Source: Uliginosibacterium sp036017065 (GTDB lineage Bacteria > Pseudomonadota > Gammaproteobacteria > Burkholderiales > Rhodocyclaceae). Taken from it: a DNA stretch of 64,000 nt. The DNA lies in the NCBI RefSeq assembly GCF_036017065.1, contig NZ_JAYXHR010000001.1:1364001-1428000 (forward strand), written 5' to 3'. Positions 49,258 through 57,374 of this stretch are shown piece after piece (the stretch's first letter is position 1; each line of letters starts with the position of its first letter). The notes beneath the pieces are model-generated. The model had not been told where the DNA came from. It made no database searches and was given only the letters and a program-made list of their open reading frames with translations. Made by a program: the position numbers and the translations under genes.

Positions 49258-50612
49258 GCGGCCTCCACCAGCGGCACGTTGCGCAGGGGCGCTGCCGCAT
49301 GGCCATCCGCTACCGGCGCGACGGCCAGGGTCTGCTGCGGATCGCGGAAGTAGGCAGCCAGACGCCCGGCCTCCTGCTCGATGTCGTGGCGCGCCAGCAC
49401 GCGGGCACGCGCGGCGATGCCCATCCGCTCCAGTTCGCCCGAGGACGACCCCAGGCAGTCCGCCATCGCCGACACCAGCTCGTCGATGCCGCCCGCCGGC
49501 ACCAGCCAGCCCGTCTCTTCATGCAGCACCAGTTCCGGAATGCCGGCGATGTAGGTGGTGATGACGGGCCGGCGCAGCGCCATGGCTTCCATGATCACCA
49601 CCGGCAGGCCCTCGGCGAAGCTGGGCAGGACCATCGCCCGCGCCGCGAGGATCTCGTCGCGCACCTGCGCGCTGCTGATCCAGCCGGTGATGCGGATGGA
49701 ATCCTTCAGGTCGAGTTCGGCGATGCGTTGCTCGATGACCTGACGCATCTCGCCGTCGCCGGCCAGCACCAGGTCGACCCGCACGCCCATGCGACGCAGG
49801 CGGCCCACCGCCTCCACCAGCAGCAACTGCCCCTTCTGTTCGCAAAGGCGGCCGATGCACACCAGCCTCGGCGCGACCGGGACCGGCACGGGCGTCACGT
49901 CGTGGAAGGCTTCTTCCAGGCCGCAATGCACCTCCTTGATCTTGCCCCAGTGCGCAGCCTCCACCCAGCGGAAAAGCTGGCTGCGGCAGAACGAGGTGAT
50001 GGCCACCACGAAGGCCGCGCGGCGGATCTTCTCGCCGATGCCGATGAAGGCCGGCTTGTCGAATTCCTCGGGGCCATGCACGGTGAAGCTGTACGGCACG
50101 TCGGCCAGCAGCGATGCCAGCATCGCCACCTCGGCCGAGTTGGTGCCGAAGTGCGCGTGCAGGTGCTGCGCGCCGGACTGCCGCAGCCACTGCGCCAGGC
50201 AGCAGGCCTCGGCGAGATAGATCATGTGCAGGGGGAGCGGCCGGTCCGCGCGCCGGCTCATCTGCAAGGCGAGGCGAAACGCCGACAGGAATCGCGAAGG
50301 TGAGCGCATGAAGCTGCCGGCCAGGGCCGACAGCAAGCCCACTGCGCCACCCTGCAGCACGTAGCGGGTGCGGCTGCGCTCGGCGACGTCCTCGGGATCG
50401 ACCAAGTCGCCGTCCCAGCCACGGACCGCGAAGCGCTCGATCTGCAGGCCTTGCCGTTCCAGCGCGAGGATCTCGCGCCGGATGAAGCTGTGGCTCACCT
50501 TCGGATACTGGTTGACCAGGTAGGCGACTTTCATTTCCGAGGCTTTCATTTGCTTGGCTTTCATTTCCGCGGCCTTCATCTCCGGATTGCTCACCCTTGC
50601 GTCAGCCATCAC
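49254..50612 (-). CDS. Glycosyltransferase family 4 with a repeat-encoded N-terminus
   Basis: 452-aa GT-B enzyme. The core begins at residue 27, MKVAYLVNQYPKVSHSFIRR, with HLHAHFGTNSAEVAMLASLL, RLVCIGRLCEQKGQLLLVEA and VLPSFAEGLPVVIMEAMALR (the E-x7-E site). The first 26 residues come from 15-bp tandem repeats that each supply an in-frame ATG (50579, 50564, 50549, 50534). The annotated start overlaps the upstream stop, but the true start may be any of these. Confidence 0.88.
   Translation of the reverse strand: MMADARVSNPEMKAAEMKAKQMKASEMKVAYLVNQYPKVSHSFIRREILALERQGLQIERFAVRGWDGDLVDPEDVAERSRTRYVLQGGAVGLLSALAGSFMRSPSRFLSAFRLALQMSRRADRPLPLHMIYLAEACCLAQWLRQSGAQHLHAHFGTNSAEVAMLASLLADVPYSFTVHGPEEFDKPAFIGIGEKIRRAAFVVAITSFCRSQLFRWVEAAHWGKIKEVHCGLEEAFHDVTPVPVPVAPRLVCIGRLCEQKGQLLLVEAVGRLRRMGVRVDLVLAGDGEMRQVIEQRIAELDLKDSIRITGWISSAQVRDEILAARAMVLPSFAEGLPVVIMEAMALRRPVITTYIAGIPELVLHEETGWLVPAGGIDELVSAMADCLGSSSGELERMGIAARARVLARHDIEQEAGRLAAYFRDPQQTLAVAPVADGHAAAPLRNVPLVEAA
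50529..50588. repeat. 15-bp tandem repeat with in-frame start codons (4 units)
   Basis: Four units of consensus TTTCATTTCCGCGGC: 50529-50543, 50544-50558, 50559-50573, and a diverged 50574-50588. On the minus strand each begins with ATG-AAA. Unit length is a multiple of three, so copy changes keep frame and vary only the N-terminus and the number of possible starts. Confidence 0.8.
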
Positions 50613-51199
50613 GTCCCCACTCCCTCGTCGATCATCCGGTCGTCGTCACCGATGACCGTGCTGGCCACCACGCGCGGCCGGGCCGGGATGATCCGTGCCG
50701 GTACACCGACGGCGGTGGCGCCGGGCGGTACGTCGGTCAGCACCACCGACATGGCGCCGATGCGTGCGTCGTTGCCGATGCGGATGCCGCCCAGCACCTG
50801 GGCATAGGCACCGAAGTCGACGTTGTTGCCGATCACCGGCACCTCGCCGCCTTCCTCCCGGTTGCCGATGGTCACGCCCTGGCGCAGCGTGCAGTTGGCA
50901 CCGATGATGGCGTCGGGATGGACGAAGACGTTGCCGAAGTGCCAGATCCGCAGGCCCGGCCCGATGACCGCGTCCTTCGGCAGGCTGATGCCGGTCAGCG
51001 TCTCGGTAAGGCGGAACAGCAGCCAATACACGCGGGTCAGGAGTGTGCGCATCGCACCGGCCGGTCGGCGGTCGACCTGGCGGCCGAAGCGATAGACGCG
51101 GATTGCCCACATCGACTGCTCCTTGAGCAGGGGACGCGACACGCCGCAGCGTGCCACGTCGGCCTGCCAGTCAAGGTCGTTCTCGTCATGTGCGTACAT
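50609..51199 (-). CDS. Serine acetyltransferase-like hexapeptide acetyltransferase
   Basis: 196-aa protein. A helical N-terminal region precedes a left-handed beta-helix (SLPKDAVIGPGLRIWHFGNV, FVHPDAIIGANCTLRQGVTI, VDFGAYAQVLGGIRIGNDAR, IGAMSVVLTDVPPGATAVGV). The pattern HFGNVFVHPDA with His is like CysE and colanic-acid-type acetyltransferases. In this cluster it probably acetylates a sugar rather than serine. The ATG at 51199 was chosen; the longer open frame upstream is charged low-complexity sequence. Confidence 0.86.
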   Translation of the reverse strand: MYAHDENDLDWQADVARCGVSRPLLKEQSMWAIRVYRFGRQVDRRPAGAMRTLLTRVYWLLFRLTETLTGISLPKDAVIGPGLRIWHFGNVFVHPDAIIGANCTLRQGVTIGNREEGGEVPVIGNNVDFGAYAQVLGGIRIGNDARIGAMSVVLTDVPPGATAVGVPARIIPARPRVVASTVIGDDDRMIDEGVGT

Positions 51200-51273
51200 C
51201 GTGCTCTCTCTTCCTTCTCTCTCGTTTTCTTCTTGTTGTTCCTGCTCTGACGGGGCGCGCTGCCGGATGCCGG

Positions 51274-52680
51274 TCAGTCGACTGCCACCAGCGTGCCACC
51301 CACCGTTCCCTCTGCCCCGGCAGGGTTGGTTGCCGTCGTGACGACGGAGTAGTTGGACTCCAGCGGCCATTCGAATGTGGTCGTCGCGCCGTTGGCCATG
51401 TCACCGCTGTCGTAGCTGAACTTGCTGGTGGCCTTGTCCACGATCTGCACGCGCAGTTGCGCGCCGCCGGTGGTGCTGGCGGTCAGCCGGTACTGGCGCC
51501 CTTTCACAGGCATCGCCCAGGCAACGGGATTGGCCGCCCGGCCGCTCCAGTTGGTCTGCACCACCTTGGTCGTGCCGGGGGTGAAGACGACAGCCTGCTT
51601 CCAGGTGTCGAACACGCCGACCGGCTGTCCCTCGCGCCGTGTCCACGTGCCACGCATCGACAACAGGTTGAGGTTGCGAGTGGGGGTGAAACTGCGCCCC
51701 TGGGCGTCCACCCAGCCTGCGGCCGACACGACCTGTCGCAAGGCCTTGCGGATGTCCTCCAGGTCGGCCCCTGCCGCGGCATTCCAGCCGCCCTTGTGGA
51801 GCCCGTAGCCGGAACCGTTCTCCACGTAGATGACGAAGGGCGTGCCGTGGTTGCGGTCCACCACGTAGCCGCCATAGGTCTTCAGCGTCTCGGCCACCTT
51901 GCGCAAGGCCGGCTCGCGCAGGGCCGCCGTGTTGAAGGATGCCGGCAGCATGAGCAGGGCGCCCTCCGGCACCTGCCCGGTATTGGTGGTGGCCGCGTTG
52001 GAGTCCGCGGAGGTCGCCGGAAAGAGGTAGGTCGGCTTGGCCGACAGGCCGTTGAAGGTGAGCGACATTGCCAGCGCATGGCGGTACATGGTGTCGCCGT
52101 CATTCACCTCGTGCTTGCGGATGATGCCGGCAATCGACGGCACCGCCGCTGCCCGCGCGCCCTGGTAGTAATGCGCCGGGTCTCCCCAGCCACGCCCGTT
52201 GAGACGCGTCCAGGCGTACTGGCTGGCCCGCCACTTCCCGTCGATGAGCTTCAGCTGGTAGAGGGAATGGATCACGCCAGCGATCGGATCGACGATGTCG
52301 GCATGCCCGTCGCTGCCGGTCGCCGGCACGGTGTCCGCCGGCCAGCGCGGAATGGTGATATCGCGACGCGCCTCGGCGTCCGGGTCCCATACGCCGGTCT
52401 TGCCCGGATGGCCGATGATGGTCATGGGCTTGTCGCTCTCCCGTGCCAGGAAGGCGCCGGTCGAGTACGCACCCTCCGACACGGCCGGAGAGTACTGGGA
52501 CGGCGGGATCTGGAATTCGCCCAGCACGGGATTCACCGGGCGGCTGTTCCAGAGCGAATCGACAGCAAACGGCTTTTCATACGTACCCCACTGCGCGATG
52601 CAGGTGCCCGCCACCAGCAAGGCACCTGCACCCAGCAGGCCCCTCAATGCGGTGGCCGGTCGTTTCAGCCTGGTGTTCAT
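51274..52680 (-). CDS. Secreted protein of unknown function in EPS locus (468 aa)
   Basis: A clear signal peptide (PATALRGLLGAGALLVAGTC, IAQ) and AGGAGG ribosome binding site mark the start at 52680. The mature part has PFAVDSLWNSRPVNPVLGEF, PATGSDGHADIVDPIAGVIH, VPSIAGIIRKHEVN, HALAMSLTF, VPEGALLMLPASFN and TYGGYVVDRNHGTPFVIYVE. Similar blocks occur, from memory, in secreted proteins of actinobacteria and fungi without assigned function. The C-terminal 110 residues look like a beta-sandwich. A polysaccharide-modifying role is a guess from context. Confidence 0.75.
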   Translation of the reverse strand: MNTRLKRPATALRGLLGAGALLVAGTCIAQWGTYEKPFAVDSLWNSRPVNPVLGEFQIPPSQYSPAVSEGAYSTGAFLARESDKPMTIIGHPGKTGVWDPDAEARRDITIPRWPADTVPATGSDGHADIVDPIAGVIHSLYQLKLIDGKWRASQYAWTRLNGRGWGDPAHYYQGARAAAVPSIAGIIRKHEVNDGDTMYRHALAMSLTFNGLSAKPTYLFPATSADSNAATTNTGQVPEGALLMLPASFNTAALREPALRKVAETLKTYGGYVVDRNHGTPFVIYVENGSGYGLHKGGWNAAAGADLEDIRKALRQVVSAAGWVDAQGRSFTPTRNLNLLSMRGTWTRREGQPVGVFDTWKQAVVFTPGTTKVVQTNWSGRAANPVAWAMPVKGRQYRLTASTTGGAQLRVQIVDKATSKFSYDSGDMANGATTTFEWPLESNYSVVTTATNPAGAEGTVGGTLVAVD

Positions 52681-52757
52681 GGCGTTACCTCCTTTTCGGT
52701 TGATGTCCGCGCGACGCGTGGCGATGCGGTCCGGACGCAAGGTCCGTAGCCCCATCG

Positions 52758-53858
52758 TCATGCGCCGGAAAGCCTGCGGACGATGCGCTTGCCCAGCGAC
52801 GTGCATGGACGCTCGAAATGGAAAGTCGACAGATGTGCCAAACCAAAAAGAACAAGAAAGAGCAAAGGACGCTTCATGTATTTTTCATACACGTCACCGC
52901 TGCCGAGCCAGGTGTGCTCGAGCAGCGGATGGATCACGTAGAGCGCGTAGGAAACGCTGGCGAGGTACACCAGCCAGCGATGGCGCAACAGGTCGTTGAG
53001 CACGCCTTGCGGCCGCACGATGGTGGCGCCGACCAGCAGAGCCGCGAGGTACGGGCGCAGGTAGTTCAGCGGGCCGGTCTGCTGCATGCAGGCAATCACC
53101 AGCAGGACCAGCAGCAGCGCGGGGTTGAACCAGCCCAGCACGCGCTTCAGGCGGTCACCGAGTTCGCCATGCAGGGCCAGCGCCAGCGTGCAGCCGGCGA
53201 AGATCTCGTCCACGCGGTAGTAGGTGATGCTCGACGCGTAGACGCCGTCCATCACCCGCCAGCCCGTGTGGGCCAGGCACAGCGCCGGCAGGAGCATCAG
53301 GCCACGGCGGTCGAACAGCGCCACCAGGGCAGCCACGCCGATGTAGAACTGCATTTCGACGCACAGGCTCCACAGGTGCCCGGTGATGGGCGTCAGCGTC
53401 TGCGGCGGCAGGTTGGCGTAGAACAGGAAGTGCGACAGCACCACATCGAACGAGGCCGGTTCCATGGCGAAGGCTACGGCCATACATAGCCATGCCAGCG
53501 GCACGATGCGGAAGCTGCGGCGGATCAGGAAGTCGCCGAGGCCGGGACGCTCCAGCAGGAAATGCGTGATGAGGAAGCCCGACAGGATGAAGAACAGCGC
53601 CATGCCGAACACGCCGGCGGCATAGTTCAGCTTCAGCCATGACGGCCCCAGCGGCAGCAGGTGGGCCGCCAGCACCGCCAGGATGCTGAGGCCGCGCCAG
53701 CCGTCCAGGGCGGGGAAATGCACGTCCTTCCGTGCCGTCCGCGATGCGGCCGCCACCGGCGCGTCGGCGACGGCCGTGGCATCCCCCGTGACGACCTGCG
53801 CAGCAAACGCGCCAGCCCCCGCGGTGTCGGAAGAATCGGGCCCGAGGTGACGCATCAT
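52758..53858 (-). CDS. Acyltransferase 3 family protein
   Basis: 366-aa polytopic membrane acyltransferase. After a 44-residue cytosolic leader, HFPALDGWRGLSILAVLAAH opens the domain. GMALFFILSGFLITHFLLER, FLIRRSFRIVPLAWLCMAVA, and TGHLWSLCVEMQFYIGVAAL follow. It ends TFHFERPCTSLGKRIVRRLS. It is the third acyltransferase-3 protein of the region and probably another O-acetylase of the polysaccharide. The first ATG overlaps the ligase stop (ATGATG). Confidence 0.9.
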   Translation of the reverse strand: MMRHLGPDSSDTAGAGAFAAQVVTGDATAVADAPVAAASRTARKDVHFPALDGWRGLSILAVLAAHLLPLGPSWLKLNYAAGVFGMALFFILSGFLITHFLLERPGLGDFLIRRSFRIVPLAWLCMAVAFAMEPASFDVVLSHFLFYANLPPQTLTPITGHLWSLCVEMQFYIGVAALVALFDRRGLMLLPALCLAHTGWRVMDGVYASSITYYRVDEIFAGCTLALALHGELGDRLKRVLGWFNPALLLVLLVIACMQQTGPLNYLRPYLAALLVGATIVRPQGVLNDLLRHRWLVYLASVSYALYVIHPLLEHTWLGSGDVYEKYMKRPLLFLVLFGLAHLSTFHFERPCTSLGKRIVRRLSGA

Positions 53859-55291
53859 CGCCACGCCCTCTCCCTGCTTGTCGTCGCGAACGGGTCCTCT
53901 CCCGGTACGCTCTGCACCGCCTGCCGCTCGCGCTGCTGGCGCATCCCGCGCCAGGTGGCGCAGGCCGCACCGCAGATGAACCAGAAGTACCAGTTGAAGA
54001 CGAGGTAGCCCAGCATGTTGTCGGAGAAGCCGGCGACCAGGTACGCGATCACCAGCAGGATCACGATGGCCGAGCCCAGCTTGTCGACGTGGCGCGCCGC
54101 ATAGAGCTCGCGCAGCATGCTCAGGAAGATCAGGAGGAAGGCGCCCAGGCCGACCACGCCGAGGTCGAAGAAGATCTGCACGTAGATGTTGTGCGCCCCG
54201 TAGGCCTTGCCGCCGGCGAGCGGGAAGAACTTGACCGAGTAGAAGACGAAGGACTCCAGCCCGTAGCCCAGCGCGTACTGGGACGGCTGCATCCAGTTGA
54301 GGCCGGATTCCCATATGAGCTGGCGCCAGGCGAAGGAATTGAGCTTGGCGTAGGTGTAGTACTCGTTGCCGCTCCCCAGGTCGAGCACGCGCTCGCGTAC
54401 CTCGGGCAGCATCAGCGCGACCACGGGCGCCATGGCGAGATAGATCAGGTAACGCCGCTCGAAGAGCACGGCGTAGACGCCGAACACCGCCGCGCAGGAA
54501 ATCCACGCGCTGCGCGTCTTGGTCATCACCAGCAGGCCCAGCAGCAACAGCATGAACATGCCCAGCCAGCCCCGGCTGCGGGTGTCCGGCTGCTTCATGA
54601 CGTACAGCGCGAGCGCGATGACCAGCACAAGGTAGAACGCGAAGATGTTCGGGTGCGCGAACAGGCCCGCCAGGCGGAACTCCGACGGATCGCCGGAGCG
54701 TCCGGTGGCAAGGCTCCACAAGCCGCCCAGCACGGGGATCACGGCCGACCACATCACCACGCGCACGCAGAACCGGAAATCACGGCCGTGCGCCACCATG
54801 TAGTGCGCGATCATGAACACCGCCGCATAGGACATCAGCGACAACGAGATGCGGATGGCGTCGCCCATCATGGGGGCGCGCACGACGCCGACCACCAGCA
54901 TCCCGAAGAACACCGCCCAGGGCCACAGGACGTTGCGTGGCAGCGCCCGTGGCTCGCGGACGAGGAACATCGCGCCGATGAGCAGCACCATCAGGTTGAT
55001 CAGCCCGCCGATGCCGATGGCGTAGCCGCCGAGATCGAACTTGGAGACCGACAGCACCACGTCGCCACCGGCGCGCAGCAGCAGGATGGCGATGAACAGC
55101 TTCTCCTTGTCGAGGACGAGTGCCATCGCCAGCAACAGGCCCAGCGGCAGGGCCGCGAGCTTCATCGGGTTGACGCCGGCCACCGCCACGTATTTCACGG
55201 CGAGGATACCCGCGAGCACGCACACCAGCAGCCCGCCTGCCAACAGCAGTGGCTGGGTGATGAAGGTGCTTCGACGGGCAGTGGCGAACAT
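53855..55291 (-). CDS. O-antigen ligase/polymerase (Wzy/WaaL-like)
   Basis: 478-aa membrane protein with about eleven to twelve helices. The family core is LAGLFAHPNIFAFYLVLVIA, TKTRSAWISCAAVFGVYAVL and the large periplasmic loop ending YGAHNIYVQIFFDLGVVGLG, where His in AHN is the usual key residue. It should polymerise or transfer lipid-linked repeat units in the periplasm. ATG at 55291 is chosen because the preceding codons do not encode a helix. It overlaps the next acyltransferase gene. Confidence 0.9.
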   Translation of the reverse strand: MFATARRSTFITQPLLLAGGLLVCVLAGILAVKYVAVAGVNPMKLAALPLGLLLAMALVLDKEKLFIAILLLRAGGDVVLSVSKFDLGGYAIGIGGLINLMVLLIGAMFLVREPRALPRNVLWPWAVFFGMLVVGVVRAPMMGDAIRISLSLMSYAAVFMIAHYMVAHGRDFRFCVRVVMWSAVIPVLGGLWSLATGRSGDPSEFRLAGLFAHPNIFAFYLVLVIALALYVMKQPDTRSRGWLGMFMLLLLGLLVMTKTRSAWISCAAVFGVYAVLFERRYLIYLAMAPVVALMLPEVRERVLDLGSGNEYYTYAKLNSFAWRQLIWESGLNWMQPSQYALGYGLESFVFYSVKFFPLAGGKAYGAHNIYVQIFFDLGVVGLGAFLLIFLSMLRELYAARHVDKLGSAIVILLVIAYLVAGFSDNMLGYLVFNWYFWFICGAACATWRGMRQQRERQAVQSVPGEDPFATTSRERAWR

Positions 55292-55308
55292 GGGTGACGC
55301 GTCCTGCC

Positions 55309-56208
55309 TCAATAGCCCAGATTGCCGCTGAGCTTGCGCTTGGTGACGCGCAGCAGGCTGGCGGTGAACCACAGGAAGTTACGCGCGGAGAACTGCTTGC
55401 CCAGGACTTCCAGGCCGGACTTGATGACGTCCGAACCCGACCCGGCGATCACGAAGATGCCGGTGAACTGCTTGAGCGTGAGCGCCTGCTGCTCGGCCGG
55501 CATGCCGGGAAGACGCTCGCGCAGCTTGCCCAGCATGCGGCGATGGCCAAGGATGATCGAGGTGGGGTTGGCCGAGATGCGATGCTTGTCGCCGCCGTCC
55601 TGCAGGTAGTAGACGAGGTATTCCGGCACGCAGCAGACCGCGGTCGCCGCGTTGAGCCGCACGAACAGGTCCCAGTCCTGGCAGCTGCGCATCTTGTCGT
55701 CGAGGCCGCCGACCTGCAGCAGCGCCGACCGGCGGGCCAGCACGCTGGAGAAGGTACCGACGCAGTTGTGGCGCAGCAGCTCCGGCACGGCGAGGCCGTC
55801 GACCGTGTCGTTGCGTCGCCACACTTCCCTGCCCTCGGGATTGCGGCCGATGAACCAGGTGTAGTTGAAGCCGTAGGCCGGCCCTTTCGCGTCCAGCATC
55901 GCGACCTGCTTCGCCAGCTTGTCCGGCGTCCAGTTGTCGTCGCTGTCCAGGAAGGCGATGTACTCGGCGGTCGACGCCTGGATGCCCGTGTTGCGCGCCG
56001 CCGCGCCGCCCTTGTTGGTCTCGTGGCGGATGTAGCGCACGCGCGGATCGGTGATCGCCGCGACCTGCTGGGCCGTGTCGTCCTTCGAGGCGTCGTCCAC
56101 GACGATGATCTCGAAGTCCTGGAAGCTCTGCTGGAGCACGCTGTCGATGCTCTCGCGGACGCAATGGCCACGGTTGTAGGACGGAATGACTACGCTCACG
56201 CTCGGCAT
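55309..56208 (-). CDS. Glycosyltransferase family 2
   Basis: 299-aa GT-A transferase. VSVVIPSYNRGHCVRESIDS, IIVVDDASKDDTAQQVAAI, the DXD motif in FLDSDDNWTPDKL, and the acceptor-side MRSCQDWDLFVRLNAATAVC are all present. No membrane anchor is seen. It adds a sugar in repeat-unit assembly. ATG at 56208 is the first Met of the conserved region; tandem repeats lie just upstream at 56231-56269. Confidence 0.9.
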   Translation of the reverse strand: MPSVSVVIPSYNRGHCVRESIDSVLQQSFQDFEIIVVDDASKDDTAQQVAAITDPRVRYIRHETNKGGAAARNTGIQASTAEYIAFLDSDDNWTPDKLAKQVAMLDAKGPAYGFNYTWFIGRNPEGREVWRRNDTVDGLAVPELLRHNCVGTFSSVLARRSALLQVGGLDDKMRSCQDWDLFVRLNAATAVCCVPEYLVYYLQDGGDKHRISANPTSIILGHRRMLGKLRERLPGMPAEQQALTLKQFTGIFVIAGSGSDVIKSGLEVLGKQFSARNFLWFTASLLRVTKRKLSGNLGY

Positions 56209-56230
56209 GACGGACCTCGCAGTTGTGGGG

Positions 56231-56269
56231 CTGATTCGTGGGTCTGACTCGTGGGTCTGACTCGTGGGG
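56231..56269. repeat. 13-bp tandem repeat (3 units) between glycosyltransferase genes
   Basis: CTGATTCGTGGGT, CTGACTCGTGGGT and CTGACTCGTGGGG are head-to-tail, followed by a decayed CTGGTTCGGTCGG. They lie in the 89-bp gap before the GT2 start. Copy-number change could alter the leader. Confidence 0.75.
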
Positions 56270-56297
56270 CTGGTTCGGTCGGCCCTGCGCACCATGC

Positions 56298-57374
56298 TCA
56301 TGCCCGGTCTCCCAGGGCGGCGCGCAAGGCGTTGCTCACGGCACGATCACCGAACTCCGCGTCGACGCGCCGGGCGGCTTCCGCCGGCACCGGCTTGCGC
56401 TCGTGCAGCGCCAGCTTCGCGCACAGGTCCTGCACGTCGCGCGCAACGGTCAGCAACTCGGGCCCCACGCGGGGCGCCACCCAGTCCAGGAACGGCGTGG
56501 CCACGGCCAGCACGGGGACCAGCAGGGACATCGAGTAGAAGAAGGTGCCACTGACCACCACGTCGGCGTCGGCATGCGAGATCAGCACGCCGGCACTGCG
56601 CGAGACGATGGCCTGCGCGTCCTGCTCCGACAGGTAGCCGGGACGGAAGCTGAAGTTGGCACGCTGGCGCGCGGCCAGGCGTGCGCCATAGGCTTCGTCG
56701 CCGATGGGGCCGATGACGACGAGGTGACGGTTGGCCGGGAAGGCATCCACCAGTTCCTCGATGCGCTTGTAGGGCAGGATGCGGCCGAACACCACGAAGT
56801 ACTCGGCGGGCAGGTCGGCCACCGGCGACGGCCCCTCACTCACCTCGCCCACTTCACCCACCGTGCCAGGCGCACCGGCTTCGCCGATGCGCTCGTACAG
56901 CGGATGCGGGCAGTACTGGCGCAGGCCCTCTTCCACCTCGGCACCGGAGTGGCTCAGCACCACGTCGAACATCCGCTCGTAGCGGGCGATCCAGCGCTGC
57001 GCGCGCTGCTCCTCGCCATGTGCCGTGCTGTGCGGATACTTGTTGTGGCGGACATAGATCATGCGGCGCGTCACCAGGCGCATCACCGCCGTCTTGGCGA
57101 ACAGCCTGGCCACGTTGCGCAGCGATACCCGCCGGCTGGCCTTGTCGATGATCTCGTTCTCGGCCCAGTTCACCACCATGGAGTCGTAGCGCCACCACTG
57201 GAAGCGGGCCAGCCGCAGGATGGCCGATTTGGCGCCCTCGAAGCGGGCCACCTGGCCGTGCTGCGACAGCAGCTTGCGCATGCGCATGGTGTAGGCGTTG
57301 CCGACGTCCTCGAAGGGAACGTAGGCGACTCTGCGGGTCGTCATCAGATCGTTTTCCAGGGACCGGGTGTTCAT
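56298..57374 (-). CDS. Glycosyltransferase (GT-B fold)
   Basis: 358-aa transferase. The C-terminal domain has YFVVFGRILPYKRIEELVDA, FPANRHLVVIGPIGDEAYGA, FRPGYLSEQDAQAIVSRSAG and ADVVVSGTFFYSMSLLVPVL. The N-terminal domain has RVAYVPFEDVGNAYTMRMRK. A proline/glycine-rich spacer (GTVGEVGEVSEGPSP) lies between domains. An internal Met at residue 11 (MTTRRV) is an alternative start. It overlaps the exosortase gene by four bases. Confidence 0.82.
   Translation of the reverse strand: MNTRSLENDLMTTRRVAYVPFEDVGNAYTMRMRKLLSQHGQVARFEGAKSAILRLARFQWWRYDSMVVNWAENEIIDKASRRVSLRNVARLFAKTAVMRLVTRRMIYVRHNKYPHSTAHGEEQRAQRWIARYERMFDVVLSHSGAEVEEGLRQYCPHPLYERIGEAGAPGTVGEVGEVSEGPSPVADLPAEYFVVFGRILPYKRIEELVDAFPANRHLVVIGPIGDEAYGARLAARQRANFSFRPGYLSEQDAQAIVSRSAGVLISHADADVVVSGTFFYSMSLLVPVLAVATPFLDWVAPRVGPELLTVARDVQDLCAKLALHERKPVPAEAARRVDAEFGDRAVSNALRAALGDRA

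Noticed and set aside
52758..54752. 664-aa frame covering an acyltransferase and part of the ligase gene
   Set aside because: The upstream part is a shadow of the O-antigen-ligase-like gene in another frame. The real acyltransferase starts at 53858.
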